Assembly (NCBI RefSeq): GCF_007004625.1
Contig: NZ_VIFV01000012.1
Span: forward strand, 38,797 to 102,796
Source: Planococcus salinarum
GTDB taxonomy: Bacteria > Bacillota > Bacilli > Bacillales_A > Planococcaceae
Direction: 5' to 3'
DNA length: 64,000 nt
Shown here: positions 34,095 to 43,480 of the stretch, one piece after another
How the letters are laid out: the number at the start of each line of letters is the position of its first letter
Position numbering within the stretch: position 1 is the stretch's first letter
Notes under the pieces: model-generated
The model's database searches: none
The model's input: the letters and a program-made list of their open reading frames with translations, nothing else
Told to the model about the DNA's origin: nothing
Program-made: the position numbers and the translations under genes

Positions 34095-35324
34095 CTACTC
34101 TTTTGCAGCCTGCCGTTTCTTTTCGGTTTTATCGATTACATTCGTTCCGACGAGGTCGCCGGTTACGTTCAGCATCGTTGCGCCCATACCGACAAGTGCG
34201 TCAATCGCAGTCAATAGCGCGACCGCTTCCATCGGCAGTCCGAGCTGTACAAAGACGGTGGCGATCATGACAATGCCCGCCCCCGGTACACCGGCTGTTC
34301 CGATGGACGCAAGCGTACCGATCAGTACCACCATCAGCATATCCGGCAAGGACAAGGGGTTGCCGGTAAGGTTGGCGGCGAAGACCGCGGACACCGCGAT
34401 GCGGATGGCGGCGCCGTCCATATTAATGGTTGCGCCGAGCGGCAGGCTGAAGCCGTATAAGCTTTTCGACAAGCCGAGGCCCCGTGCGGCATCAAGCGTC
34501 AGCGGCAAGGTGCCGGAGCTGCTTTGCGTGACGAATGCCGTCAGCATCGGTGTCCGCGCATGCCGGAAAAAGAATCCCGGTTTTATTTTAAATGCAATCA
34601 GCACCAAAGTGTAAATCGTAATCTGCACGGCGATGGCGACGTATAACACGAGTACCATTTCGCCAAGCTCCAGCAGCGTGTTGAGCCCCTGGCTGCCGAC
34701 CACTTCCGCCATGATGGCAAAAATGCCGATCGGCACGTACTGCAGGATCACTTTCAACACGACGATGGTCGCTTCGTTCAAACCATTCACGGTTTTGTAG
34801 AGGTGTTCCCCGAGATCGCCGAGATCCGAAGAACCGCGCATATAGGAAATCGCCAGGCCGAACGCGAATGCGATGAAAATGATGCCGAGCAGGTTCATTT
34901 CCGTGAAGGCGATGAAAATATTCGACGGCACAATGTTCAGCAGCACAGAGATGAAACCGGGATTGTCCGGCACATCGAAGGTTGCATCAATCGGAAGCGT
35001 CATTCCCGAACCCGGCTGGAACAGGCTCGCCACCGAAAGGCCGACAATGATGGCGAAAGCGGAACTCAAAATGTAATAGAGAAAAACCTTTCCGCCCATG
35101 CGGCCAAGGTCATTCAAGTGGCTTTGGTTCACACCCACCATCAAGGTGAAGAGGATCAGCGGAATGATCAGGAAGGTCAGCAGGCTCAGCAGCAAATCGC
35201 CGAGCGGCGCCAGTACCGCGGCATCTGCGCCGAAAATCAGTCCAACGGCGACACCGAGCACCAAAGCAATAGTGATTTTAACAATCAATGATGTATCTAA
35301 ATAAGTTCTCCATAAAGCTTTCAT
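34095..35324 (-). CDS. Dicarboxylate/amino acid:cation symporter (DAACS family)
   Basis: A GltP/GltT/DctA-like secondary transporter for glutamate, aspartate or C4-dicarboxylates, 409 residues with eight helices and two re-entrant loops. Signature segments: FVTQSSSGTLPLTL (hairpin 1), PLGATINMDGAA (helix 7) and TAGVPGAG (hairpin 2). Substrate cannot be settled. ATG 35324 follows AAAGGAGG. Monocistronic. Confidence 0.92.
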   Translation of the reverse strand: MKALWRTYLDTSLIVKITIALVLGVAVGLIFGADAAVLAPLGDLLLSLLTFLIIPLILFTLMVGVNQSHLNDLGRMGGKVFLYYILSSAFAIIVGLSVASLFQPGSGMTLPIDATFDVPDNPGFISVLLNIVPSNIFIAFTEMNLLGIIFIAFAFGLAISYMRGSSDLGDLGEHLYKTVNGLNEATIVVLKVILQYVPIGIFAIMAEVVGSQGLNTLLELGEMVLVLYVAIAVQITIYTLVLIAFKIKPGFFFRHARTPMLTAFVTQSSSGTLPLTLDAARGLGLSKSLYGFSLPLGATINMDGAAIRIAVSAVFAANLTGNPLSLPDMLMVVLIGTLASIGTAGVPGAGIVMIATVFVQLGLPMEAVALLTAIDALVGMGATMLNVTGDLVGTNVIDKTEKKRQAAKE

Positions 35325-35514
35325 GAGGGGCCTCCTTTAAAGTTATTGCCAAATAGTTTAATCCGTATCAAAATACTTGGAATTATTCATTACGATAGAG
35401 GAAGGGACGGTGGGTGTCAAAAGCATTGCTCAGGAAAATGGCCGGTTCACAAAAAATTAGCCTATACAGCAACAGTGCCAAATGCTATCCTAATAAAAAC
35501 CAAATGCGAAGAAG

Positions 35515-35780
35515 AGAAGAGTACGCAAGATCCACCTTTCACAAGAGACCCCCGGCCGCTGAAAAGGGGGAAGGGCGGAATGCCGAACCAAAACTCTGAG
35601 CAGCGCGCCGGAACCGAGGATCGGGGGTGGCGCGCCAGGAGCTCCTGTTACCGGGCAAAAGTATAAGCAGATACTGTCTGCCGTACTTACTGAGATCGGC
35701 ATGGCGACATGGCGATGAACTGGAGTGGCACCGCGAACCACAACCGCCTCCAAGACGAAATGTCTTGGAGGCGGTTTTTT
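35515..35780 (+). promoter_or_regulatory. T-box riboswitch upstream of an MFS gene
   Basis: The T-box sequence AGTGGCACCGCGAACC lies at 35724-35739, next to a perfect 15-bp terminator stem AACCGCCTCCAAGAC/GTCTTGGAGGCGGTT (35742-35776) with T run. Upstream are a stem III (around 35655-35690), an AGAGA motif near 35544 and a stem-I apical region CCCCC/GGGGG (35549-35570). The specifier loop is probably GAACCAAAACTC (35585-35596), reading CCA (Pro) or, one base on, CAA (Gln); this is uncertain. Uncharged tRNA would allow read-through into the MFS gene. Confidence 0.88.
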
Positions 35781-35815
35781 TATGGCCGCATCCGGGAGCG
35801 GAGGAGCGCGAAGGG

Positions 35816-37066
35816 ATGAAATTGAACGCTTGGAAAGACCCATTGATCCTATTGGCGGCCATCGGCATTTCGAATATCGGGGCATGGATTTACCTGATTG
35901 CCCTCAATCTGAGCGTGCTGGCAATGACGGACGGCTCGGCGCTCGCGGTGGCTGGACTGTACATGACCGTTCCGCTCGCTGCGATTTTCACGAACTTCTG
36001 GGCCGGCAGCCTGATCGACCGGCTGAACAAGCGCAAGCTTCTGATCGGGCTCGATCTGTCACGCGCGGCACTGGTATTGCTATTGCCGCAATTCGATTCT
36101 TTAGCGCTCATTTACGCCACGGTTTTTGTGCTTGGCATGGCGGGTTCAATTTTTGCGCCAGCGTCGATGGCTTACGTGACGCTGTTGCTGAAACCCGAGC
36201 AGCGCCAGCGCTTCAACGCTCTGCGCAGCCTCGTCGGTTCCGGTGCTTTTCTCATCGGTCCCGCGGTCGCCGGCGCATTGCTCGCCATCGGCAGTGCGGA
36301 TTTTGCCCTCTACAGCAACGCCGCCGCTTTATTCCTGGCCGCCGCGCTGACCGTGGTGCTGCCGAACCTCGATGGCAATAAAGCCGAAAGCGCCGTTGAA
36401 CCCTTGAACTTGAAACTGATCCGGCAGGACGTCGCTGCGGTCATCGGCTTCAGCCGGCAAAACACTTACGTTGCGGCAGTCTACCTGGCATTCAGCCTGT
36501 TCATGGTGCTGGCGACCGCATTGGATTCACTCGAAGCCGCTTTCTCCATCGGGGTGCTCAGCCTCAGCGAACAGCAATACGGTTTTCTCGTCAGCATCGC
36601 GGGTGCCGGAATCGCTGCCGGTTCGCTCATAGCCGCTGTGCTCAGCAACCGCCTTCAGGTGCCGTTTCTGATAGGCGGCGGAACGGCCTTCGTTTCTGCC
36701 GGCTATCTGATCTACGCATTTTCCGCAGGTTTCTGGGGAGTCGCAACAGGCTTTTTCGTTCTGGCCTTTGCGCTCGCTTTCGCCAACACCGGCTTCCAGA
36801 CTTTCTACCAGGACAACATTCCGGTCGCCATGATGGGACGCATCGGCAGCATTTACGGACTGGTCGAAGCCGTATTTATTATCCTGCTGACGTTCAGTTT
36901 CGGTGTGACTGCTGATTTATTGGCCATCCGGCCGGTGATTGTAGTGGGTTCTTTGCTGATGCTGGCGGTGAGTGTGGGCTTAGGGTTGTATATGAGCGGG
37001 AAACGGCTCGCTGCGAATAAAAAGTACCGAAAAAATGCTGCCAGACTTGATGGTGATTTTCGCTAA
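35816..37066 (+). CDS. MFS transporter (MFS_3/macrolide-efflux-like) under T-box control
   Basis: A 416-residue transporter with about twelve helices. WAGSLIDRLNKRKLLIGLD is the loop 2-3 motif and FAPASMAYVTLLLKPEQRQRFNALRSL resembles the MFS_3 exporter group (enterobactin or macrolide exporters). The longer open frame from 35627 runs through the T-box leader and is not coding; ATG 35816 follows GGAGGAG by about 11 bases. The T-box implies a role in amino-acid supply or traffic, unusual for this exporter-like family. Confidence 0.85.
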   Translation: MKLNAWKDPLILLAAIGISNIGAWIYLIALNLSVLAMTDGSALAVAGLYMTVPLAAIFTNFWAGSLIDRLNKRKLLIGLDLSRAALVLLLPQFDSLALIYATVFVLGMAGSIFAPASMAYVTLLLKPEQRQRFNALRSLVGSGAFLIGPAVAGALLAIGSADFALYSNAAALFLAAALTVVLPNLDGNKAESAVEPLNLKLIRQDVAAVIGFSRQNTYVAAVYLAFSLFMVLATALDSLEAAFSIGVLSLSEQQYGFLVSIAGAGIAAGSLIAAVLSNRLQVPFLIGGGTAFVSAGYLIYAFSAGFWGVATGFFVLAFALAFANTGFQTFYQDNIPVAMMGRIGSIYGLVEAVFIILLTFSFGVTADLLAIRPVIVVGSLLMLAVSVGLGLYMSGKRLAANKKYRKNAARLDGDFR

Positions 37067-37067
37067 A

Positions 37068-37098
37068 GCAAAAAAATCCCCACCTTTTCAGCGGGGAT
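37068..37098 (-). terminator. Intrinsic terminator of the rpiR-type gene
   Basis: On the minus strand AATCCCC and GGGGATT pair around CGCTGAAAAGGT, followed by TTTTTTGC. It may also stop the convergent MFS transcript weakly. Confidence 0.85.
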
Positions 37099-37104
37099 TC
37101 AGTA

Positions 37105-37956
37105 CTATAATCTTTTCAGTGCCATCGCTTCACGCATATCCTGCAGCGATTGCTTGCCGGCGTCGCTGCGCGCAATCATCAGGTTCGTGTAAAGCGCATC
37201 GATCAGGCTCAGCTGGGCAATGCGGGAAGACAGCGCCTCCGAACGGAAATCAGTTTCCTCCGATACGGTATACAGGCACATATCCGATTCTTTCGTCAGC
37301 GGGGATTTCGCGAAATTCGTCACGCAGATGATTGCCACGCCTTTGCTCCTCAGCACGTGCAGCACATCCAGAATATCGCGCGTCGAACCGGAATGCGAAA
37401 TGACGATGGCGACATCCTGCTCGTTCATCTGGGAGGCGGACATGACCTGGACATGGGCGTCGAGGTTCATCGCCACCGGCAACCCGAGCCGGATGAATTT
37501 GTGGTAGCCGTCCATCGCGACGCTGGCGGAGCCGCCGTTGCCAAAGAACTCCACTTTGCGCGCATTGAGTATCGTCGAGACCGCTTTTTCCATCGTTTCG
37601 CCGTCGACAATCTGCAGCGTCGCTTCCAGCGTCTTGATATTGGAACGGAAGACTTTATCCGCTACCGTTTTGACTTCGTCACCTTCTTCGATCTGTTCGT
37701 GGATGTCTTTCAGCGGTGTTACGACTTCTGAAGCGAGCGAAATTTTAAAGGCCTGGAAACCTTTGAAACCGATACGCTGGCAAAAACGGAAAATGGTGGA
37801 TTCTGCGATATTCAATTCGTCCGCAATCTGGTTGATCGTCAAATGGATAATGTTGCGTGGATCATTCAAAACAAAATCAGCGATTTTCTTTTCCTTGTCA
37901 CTGAATTGCGAATAGCTGCCGCGTATGGCCGCAAGCGCAAATTTCTGCTCTTTCAT
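37105..37956 (-). CDS. RpiR/MurR-family transcription regulator
   Basis: A 283-residue regulator: N-terminal helix-turn-helix (LTINQIADELNIAESTIFRFCQRIG, about residues 43-67) and C-terminal SIS domain (FGNGGSASVAMDGYHKF, ISHSGSTRDIL) that binds a sugar phosphate. Divergent from gnd-gntK, so it likely controls gluconate use, with 6-phosphogluconate as a plausible ligand (inference). The frame opens at 37986; ATG 37956 follows GAGGAAC and is used. Confidence 0.9.
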   Translation of the reverse strand: MKEQKFALAAIRGSYSQFSDKEKKIADFVLNDPRNIIHLTINQIADELNIAESTIFRFCQRIGFKGFQAFKISLASEVVTPLKDIHEQIEEGDEVKTVADKVFRSNIKTLEATLQIVDGETMEKAVSTILNARKVEFFGNGGSASVAMDGYHKFIRLGLPVAMNLDAHVQVMSASQMNEQDVAIVISHSGSTRDILDVLHVLRSKGVAIICVTNFAKSPLTKESDMCLYTVSEETDFRSEALSSRIAQLSLIDALYTNLMIARSDAGKQSLQDMREAMALKRL

Positions 37957-38009
37957 AGTAAGTTCCTCATTTCTGGACCGTTTCATACCGACATTATACT
38001 ACACTTCCC

Positions 38010-38060
38010 TTGTTTAAGGAAAAAAATTTGATATAATAAAACCACTACGGAAAAATTTTC
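38010..38060 (+). promoter_or_regulatory. gnd-gntK promoter with overlapping candidate operator
   Basis: -35 TTGTTT (38010-38015), 16-bp spacer, -10 TATAAT (38032-38037). Immediately downstream a palindrome GAAAAATTTTC (38050-38060) sits where a repressor would block the start. The divergent RpiR-type protein is the obvious candidate binder. Confidence 0.65.
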
Positions 38061-38077
38061 TACGAGGAGCGGTTAAA

Positions 38078-38962
38078 ATGGAAATTGGTTTGATTGGACT
38101 AGGAAAAATGGGCTTGAACCTTGCCTTGAATTTAACAGATCACGGACACAAAGTGGTTGGATACGATAATTTCGCGACATTTGAAGATGACAGCTTCAAG
38201 CGGGCTTCTTCTATAGAAGAACTGGTCAACAGTTTGGAAGCACCGCGCACCATCTGGTTGATGGTACCGGCGGGTGACATCACGGAAACGGTCATCGGCG
38301 AATTGCTGCCGTTGCTCCAAAAAGGCGACACACTGATCGACGGAGGCAACTCGAATTACAAAGACACGCTGCGCCGTGCGGCAATGCTGCAGGAACAGGG
38401 CCTTTACTATTTTGACTGCGGCACAAGCGGCGGCACGGAAGGTGCCCGTCATGGCATTTGCTCGATGATTGGCGGAGACGAAGAAAAGTTCAAGGATATC
38501 GAACAGGTATTCAAGGATATTTCCGTTGAAAACGGCTATCTGTACACGGGCAAAGCCGGCAGCGGCCATTTCCTGAAAATGATCCACAACGGCATCGAAT
38601 ACGGTATGATGCAGGCGATTGCAGAAGGGTTCGATATCCTCAGCAAAAGCCAATTCGATTACGATTACGAAGAAGTTGCGGGCGTATGGGACAACGGTTC
38701 CATCATCAGCTCATATCTGATGGGCCTCACACAAAATGCATTTTCAAAAGATGCCAAGCTCGACGGCATCAAAGGCGTCATGAACTCTTCGGGCGAAGGC
38801 CAGTGGACCGTTGAAACGGCGCTTGACCTGAAAGTGCCGGCACCGGTCATCACCATGTCATTGATGATGCGCCACCGTTCACAGGAAGAAGACACGTTTA
38901 CAGGCAAAGTTGTCGCGGCACTGCGCAACGAATTTGGCGGACACGCAGTCGTGAAGAAATAA
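38078..38962 (+). CDS. gnd: 6-phosphogluconate dehydrogenase, decarboxylating, short type
   Basis: Converts 6-phosphogluconate to ribulose-5-phosphate and CO2. At 294 residues it is the short YqeC/GndA-like form rather than the about 470-residue enzyme. Rossmann motif GLIGLGKMGLNLA, substrate motif GTSGGTEGARHG, catalytic Lys in SGHFLKMIHNGIEYG. Cofactor choice (NAD or NADP) is not clear from sequence. GAGGAGCGG precedes ATG 38078. gntK follows after 62 bases. Confidence 0.92.
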   Translation: MEIGLIGLGKMGLNLALNLTDHGHKVVGYDNFATFEDDSFKRASSIEELVNSLEAPRTIWLMVPAGDITETVIGELLPLLQKGDTLIDGGNSNYKDTLRRAAMLQEQGLYYFDCGTSGGTEGARHGICSMIGGDEEKFKDIEQVFKDISVENGYLYTGKAGSGHFLKMIHNGIEYGMMQAIAEGFDILSKSQFDYDYEEVAGVWDNGSIISSYLMGLTQNAFSKDAKLDGIKGVMNSSGEGQWTVETALDLKVPAPVITMSLMMRHRSQEEDTFTGKVVAALRNEFGGHAVVKK

Positions 38963-39024
38963 AAACTGACGGCGACACCGGTTTTATTCGCGTATAATTT
39001 GAGTATCAGAAGAGGAGGGTTCCA

Positions 39025-40569
39025 ATGGCTGAACCATCACATTATCTTGGAGTGGACATCGGGACGACTTCGACGAAAGCCGTTCTGTTCAATAAAACCG
39101 GCGATATCCTGGCGACGGAGACAATTCTGTATCCATTGTATACGCCCACGCCGCTGACAGCGGAACAGGATCCGGAAGAAATTTTCCGTGCCGTTCTTGG
39201 GACGGTGGGGGAAGCAATCCGCAAAAGCGCCATCGATCCGGCAACGCTGAAATTGGTATCATTCAGTTCGGCAATGCACAGCCTGATTGCGGTCGGAGCA
39301 GAAGATCAATTATTGACTGAAAGCATCACCTGGGCGGATTCGCGCGCTGCCAAACATGCCACCCGCATCAAAGAAGAAATGGACGGCCATGCGATCTACC
39401 TGCGCACCGGCACGCCGATCCATGCGATGTCACCGTTATCCAAAATCGTCTGGCTGAAAGAAGACAAGCCGGAGATTTTCGAACAAACGGCGATGTTCGC
39501 AGACATTAAGAGCTTCGTATTCCATAAATTATTCGGTGAATACGTCGTCGATCATTCAATCGCCTCAGCGACCGGCTTGTTCAATCTCGAGAATCTCGAT
39601 TGGGACAGCGGCGCGCTTGAAGTCGCTGGAATCGATGCCGGCCAGTTGCCGAAACCGGTGCCGACGACACAGCAGATGAGCGGGTTAGCGACTGAATATG
39701 CCGCTTTCATGGGTATTCCAAAAGACGTGCCGTTCGTCATCGGTGCAAGCGACGGTGTACTCGCCAATCTTGGCGTCGGTGCCATCGACCCGGGTGTCGT
39801 CGCTGTAACCATTGGCACGAGCGGAGCTGTGCGCACCGTTTCTCCGGTGCCGAAAACTGATCCGAAAGGGCGGACATTCTGTTACGCGCTTACCGCCGAC
39901 CATTGGGTCATCGGGGGAGCTGTCAATAACGGCGGCATCATTCTCCGCTGGCTGCGCGACGAATTTGCGGCTGCGGAAGTCGAAACGGCCAAGCGCCTGT
40001 GCATCGATCCGTACGACGTGCTGACGCGCATCGCTTCAACCGTTAATCCGGGTTCGGATGGGCTGCTGTTTCATCCCTATTTGACAGGTGAACGCGCGCC
40101 GCTTTGGGATTCTAATGCCCGTGGCTCGTTTTTCGGCCTGAGCATCCATCATGAAAAGCAGCATATGATCCGTGCCGTGCTCGAAGGCATCGTCTACAAT
40201 CTATATACCGTTCTGCTCGCGGTCGAGGAATTGACCGGCGAACCGAAATTGATCAAAGCATCCGGCGGCTTTGCCCGTTCAGAAATGTGGCGTCAGCTGA
40301 TGGCCGATGTCTTCGGCCAGCCCGTCACCGTTCCCGAAAGTTTTGAAAGTTCGTGCCTCGGCGCCGTCGTTCTCGGCATGTATGCGCTCGGTGAAATCGA
40401 CGACTTCAGCATCGTCGGCGACATGATCGGCCATACGCATACCCACGAACCGGATCCGGACTGCACCGAAATCTACAAGGAACTGCTGCCGATTTTCATC
40501 CGGCTGTCACGCCTGTTAACAGACGAATACGCAAGCATCGCCGACTTCCAGCGTAAACACCTGGGCTGA
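39025..40569 (+). CDS. gntK: Gluconokinase (FGGY family)
   Basis: ATP-dependent phosphorylation of gluconate to 6-phosphogluconate, the substrate of the upstream gnd product. 514 residues with FGGY motifs: YLGVDIGTTSTKAVLF, FSSAMHSLIAV, ITWADSRAA, VTIGTSGAVR and the C-terminal ASGGFARSEMWRQLMADVFG. Closest in character to Bacillus GntK rather than xylulokinase. No gluconate permease gene is adjacent. AGAGGAGGG precedes the ATG; a terminator follows. Confidence 0.92.
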   Translation: MAEPSHYLGVDIGTTSTKAVLFNKTGDILATETILYPLYTPTPLTAEQDPEEIFRAVLGTVGEAIRKSAIDPATLKLVSFSSAMHSLIAVGAEDQLLTESITWADSRAAKHATRIKEEMDGHAIYLRTGTPIHAMSPLSKIVWLKEDKPEIFEQTAMFADIKSFVFHKLFGEYVVDHSIASATGLFNLENLDWDSGALEVAGIDAGQLPKPVPTTQQMSGLATEYAAFMGIPKDVPFVIGASDGVLANLGVGAIDPGVVAVTIGTSGAVRTVSPVPKTDPKGRTFCYALTADHWVIGGAVNNGGIILRWLRDEFAAAEVETAKRLCIDPYDVLTRIASTVNPGSDGLLFHPYLTGERAPLWDSNARGSFFGLSIHHEKQHMIRAVLEGIVYNLYTVLLAVEELTGEPKLIKASGGFARSEMWRQLMADVFGQPVTVPESFESSCLGAVVLGMYALGEIDDFSIVGDMIGHTHTHEPDPDCTEIYKELLPIFIRLSRLLTDEYASIADFQRKHLG

Positions 40570-40578
40570 TGCGAATAA

Positions 40579-40617
40579 AATCCGGTACCCCGGTTAGATG
40601 GGGTGCCGGATTTTTTA
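40579..40617 (+). terminator. Intrinsic terminator of gnd-gntK
   Basis: AATCCGGTACCCC and GGGGTGCCGGATT pair, followed by TTTT. Confidence 0.92.
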
Positions 40618-40665
40618 TGACAATTAAAGCAGGAAAAGAAGAGAGATTTAATAAAAGCCGATAGT

Positions 40666-40732
40666 GGAAGTTTTTCGCAAGGCGGAAAACTTCCGGTGTT
40701 GTGGGAAACCTTCGCGGGAGCGAAGGTTTTTT
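40666..40732 (+). repeat. Tandem stem-loop element
   Basis: Stem-loop 1 (40666-40694): GGAAGTTTTTCGC/GCGGAAAACTTCC. Stem-loop 2 (40706-40730): AAACCTTCGC, loop GGGA, GCGAAGGTTT, then T. Matches the minus-strand element at 16688-16760 in both stems. The rest of the 466-bp gap holds only the short array at 40830. Confidence 0.78.
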
Positions 40733-40829
40733 CAATTATATGGGGTTATTTTAGAGCGGAAGTGGAGTGGTTGTCTGGAATATTTCCTTTAATTATTTGG
40801 AATAAGATAAACTCTTTAGCCAAACGAAC

Positions 40830-40861
40830 TTGTGGGCGATTAAATAATTTTGCGCGCGTTC
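40830..40861 (+). repeat. Short 20-bp phased array, core TGTGGGCGATTA (2 units)
   Basis: TGTGGGCGAT at 40831 and TGCGCGCGTT at 40851, 20 bp apart. Same words and period as the eight-unit array at 52191; on its own it would not stand out. Confidence 0.6.
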
Positions 40862-41035
40862 AGCAGAATTTATCTCCACAGTAACCTACCCAGCTCCTTC
40901 AGAGAAAATAATTGGATAAAATCACCAGACTCACCATCGGCTTCATTGTCAGAAAACAAAAATTATTAACTATAATTTACCAGCTCAAAATGATACGATA
41001 TTAGCAGAAACAGCATCGTCAAGGGGGAAGCGTGG

Positions 41036-42691
41036 ATGGAGTTTGGGGTAATCGTAGTGGGTGCCGGATTGGCGGGATTGACGGCAACAGCGGAGCTGGC
41101 GGATGCCGGCAGGAAAGTGTTGTTGGTGGACCAGGAACCGGAAGCGTCTTTTGGCGGACAGGCCTGGTGGTCATTTGGGGGATTATTCCTGATCGACTCA
41201 GCGGAACAGCGGCGTATGGGAATCAAGGATTCAAAAGAGCTCGCCTGGCAGGACTGGCTGGGAGCGGCAGGCTTTGACCGAACCGGTGACGAAGATTATT
41301 GGGGATTGAAATGGGCGAAAGCTTATGTCGATTTCGCGGCCGGTGAAAAACGGGAATGGCTCGCAAAAATGGGCGTTAAATTTTTTCCTGTAGTCGGCTG
41401 GGCGGAGCGGGGCGGCTACCTTGCCGAAGGCCACGGCAATTCGGTGCCTCGTTTCCATATTGTATGGGGCACGGGTCCGGGAATTGTCGCGCCGTTCGAA
41501 CGCCGCGTCCGGGAGCATATGAAAAATGGTCTCGTCGAATATCGTCCGCGCCATCAAGTGGACGGTTTGCTGACAGAAAGCGCTGCGGTCACCGGTATCC
41601 ATGGATCGATTCTGGAACCGAGCGAAGCGGCAAGGGGAGAAGTAAGTTCGCGCAATAAAATTGGGGACTTTACATACAACGCCAAAGCAGTAATCGTCAC
41701 GAGCGGAGGCATCGGCGGCAATCACGAATTGATCCGCAAAAATTGGCCGGAGCGGCTCGGCGAAGCGCCGCAGGATATGTTATCCGGTGTGCCGGAACAT
41801 GTCGATGGCCGGATGCTCGCGATTACGGAACAGGCAGGCGGTCGCCTTGTTAACCGCGACCGCATGTGGCATTACACTGAAGGCATCAAAAACTGGAGCC
41901 CTGTATGGAGCCGCCATGGCATCCGCATTCTTCCGGGGCCGTCTTCGCTATGGTTTGACGCAACAGGCAAACGCTTCCCGTCACCGAATTTTCCGGGCTT
42001 TGATACGCTGGGGACACTTGAAACCATTCAAAAATCAGGCTATAGCTATTCCTGGTTTATTCTCACTCAAAAAATCATCGAAAAGGAATTTGCACTGTCC
42101 GGCTCGGAGCAGAATCCCGATTTAACCGGAAAAAGCATTCCGCAGGTGTTGTCACGGGTGAAAAAAGGTGCAACGGCACCGGTTCAGGCTTTCATGGACA
42201 AAGGCGAAGATTTTATTGTCGCGGATAATCTGCCTGATTTGGTGGCCGGCATGAATAAGCTGACCGGTGAAAATCTGTTGGATTTAAATGAAATCGAACG
42301 GCAAATCGCTGCGCGCGACCGCCAGCTGGACAATACATTTACGAAAGATCTGCAGGTGACTGCGATGCGCGGAGCCCGGAATTACAGAGGCGACCGTTTA
42401 ATCCGTGTCGCGTCACCTCATAAAATACTGGATCCGAAAAACGGTCCCCTCATCGCAGTACGCCTGAATATCGTCAGTCGCAAAACGCTCGGCGGCCTGC
42501 AGACAGACTTGTCTGCGCGCGTGCTTAATGATGCCGGCCAGCCGATTCCCGGCTTATACGCAGCAGGAGAAGTCGCCGGTTTTGGCGGCGGCGGAGTACA
42601 TGGTTACCGTTCGCTCGAAGGGACTTTCCTCGGTGGCTGCCTGTTTTCCGGCAGAGTGGCTGGACGGGCGGCGGCGGAATTCAGCGGCTGA
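41036..42691 (+). CDS. FAD-binding dehydrogenase (fumarate reductase/KSTD-like)
   Basis: A 551-residue soluble flavoprotein of the FAD_binding_2 family. FAD motif VVGAGLAGLTATAELADAG at the N-terminus, SFGGLFLID, VTSGGIGGNHEL in the middle, and the C-terminal PGLYAAGEVAGFGGGGVHG...FLGGCLFSGRVAG, where the second FAD contact lies. Related proteins reduce or desaturate steroids or enoates; no signal peptide or heme site here. Substrate unknown. ATG 41036 follows AAGGGGGAAG. Confidence 0.88.
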   Translation: MEFGVIVVGAGLAGLTATAELADAGRKVLLVDQEPEASFGGQAWWSFGGLFLIDSAEQRRMGIKDSKELAWQDWLGAAGFDRTGDEDYWGLKWAKAYVDFAAGEKREWLAKMGVKFFPVVGWAERGGYLAEGHGNSVPRFHIVWGTGPGIVAPFERRVREHMKNGLVEYRPRHQVDGLLTESAAVTGIHGSILEPSEAARGEVSSRNKIGDFTYNAKAVIVTSGGIGGNHELIRKNWPERLGEAPQDMLSGVPEHVDGRMLAITEQAGGRLVNRDRMWHYTEGIKNWSPVWSRHGIRILPGPSSLWFDATGKRFPSPNFPGFDTLGTLETIQKSGYSYSWFILTQKIIEKEFALSGSEQNPDLTGKSIPQVLSRVKKGATAPVQAFMDKGEDFIVADNLPDLVAGMNKLTGENLLDLNEIERQIAARDRQLDNTFTKDLQVTAMRGARNYRGDRLIRVASPHKILDPKNGPLIAVRLNIVSRKTLGGLQTDLSARVLNDAGQPIPGLYAAGEVAGFGGGGVHGYRSLEGTFLGGCLFSGRVAGRAAAEFSG

Positions 42692-42730
42692 AACTGAGAA
42701 CAATCATAAATTCGATGGAAGGATGGTTGG

Positions 42731-43027
42731 GTGAATAAAAATTATCTTACTTTCACTTATGCACTTTCAGGAATCAGCATCATCATCGGCTTGCTGATGA
42801 TTTTCAATAGCGGATCCAGGGGACAGTCCGTTGCGGCTGCTGAGTTGACTCGCCAATTTAACAGCATGGATACAGCTCAGTACAATATGCTTTACGAAGC
42901 CGGCATCAACCAATTTCTTGTCCTGGGAGGAATTCTTTTAGGCATCGGCTTGTTAATGACCTGTCTGCTGTCGTTTGTGTTATTGCTCAGATCCAAGCCG
43001 GAAGTTGAGGATGAACTTCATGTATGA
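42731..43027 (+). CDS. Small two-helix membrane protein, unknown function
   Basis: A 98-residue protein with one hydrophobic helix at residues about 8-26 and a second at about 64-87, with a polar loop between (GQSVAAAELTRQFN). GTG 42731 follows GGAAGGATGG. It overlaps the next gene by 8 bases, so it belongs with the two membrane proteins downstream. Not recognised. Confidence 0.65.
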   Translation: MNKNYLTFTYALSGISIIIGLLMIFNSGSRGQSVAAAELTRQFNSMDTAQYNMLYEAGINQFLVLGGILLGIGLLMTCLLSFVLLLRSKPEVEDELHV

Positions 43028-43463
43028 TGACCATCCAGAATATTCCCGCACATGGCTGCCTCTGGACTTTGAGTGGAAGTTTGTTTTCTTTCTATTGGGG
43101 ATGGTCGCAATCCTGTTCCTCGTCAATTTCTTCCTGAAAAAAGTGTTGGGTGTCGAGAAACGGAATATATTCAAAGCGAATTATGTTAATGCCAGACATG
43201 AGAAAGTGGAGTTCTATTTGAATATAGCCGGGACAGTGGTAATGGTTGCTGCATTCATTTATGGATATGAACATGGGGCGCTGTATCCAATCTATGCCTC
43301 AGTCATTGCGGCGTTGATCGTCACTCTCTACAAGGCATATATGGAACGGAAATATGCAGAGAATCCGAGGGAATATATCTTCACGCTGCTGGAATTCCCT
43401 TTGATCATCCTGTTTATTTTAAGTTTTGCCAACTTCATGTTCCCTGAAATTCCTTTATTCTAA
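43020..43463 (+). CDS. DUF4181-like membrane protein
   Basis: A 147-residue membrane protein with about four helices; FFLKKVLGVEKRNIFKANYVNARHEK between helices 1 and 2 recalls the Bacillus DUF4181 family (function unknown). An in-frame ATG at 43011 directly abuts GAGG; ATG 43020, 9 bases past it, is preferred. Overlaps the previous gene. Confidence 0.65.
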   Translation: MYDDHPEYSRTWLPLDFEWKFVFFLLGMVAILFLVNFFLKKVLGVEKRNIFKANYVNARHEKVEFYLNIAGTVVMVAAFIYGYEHGALYPIYASVIAALIVTLYKAYMERKYAENPREYIFTLLEFPLIILFILSFANFMFPEIPLF

Positions 43464-43480
43464 GAAAAGGATGAATTTAA

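Noticed and set aside
35627..35815. N-terminal extension of the MFS protein
   Set aside because: The stretch is the T-box leader and terminator; ATG 35816 with GGAGGAG is the start.
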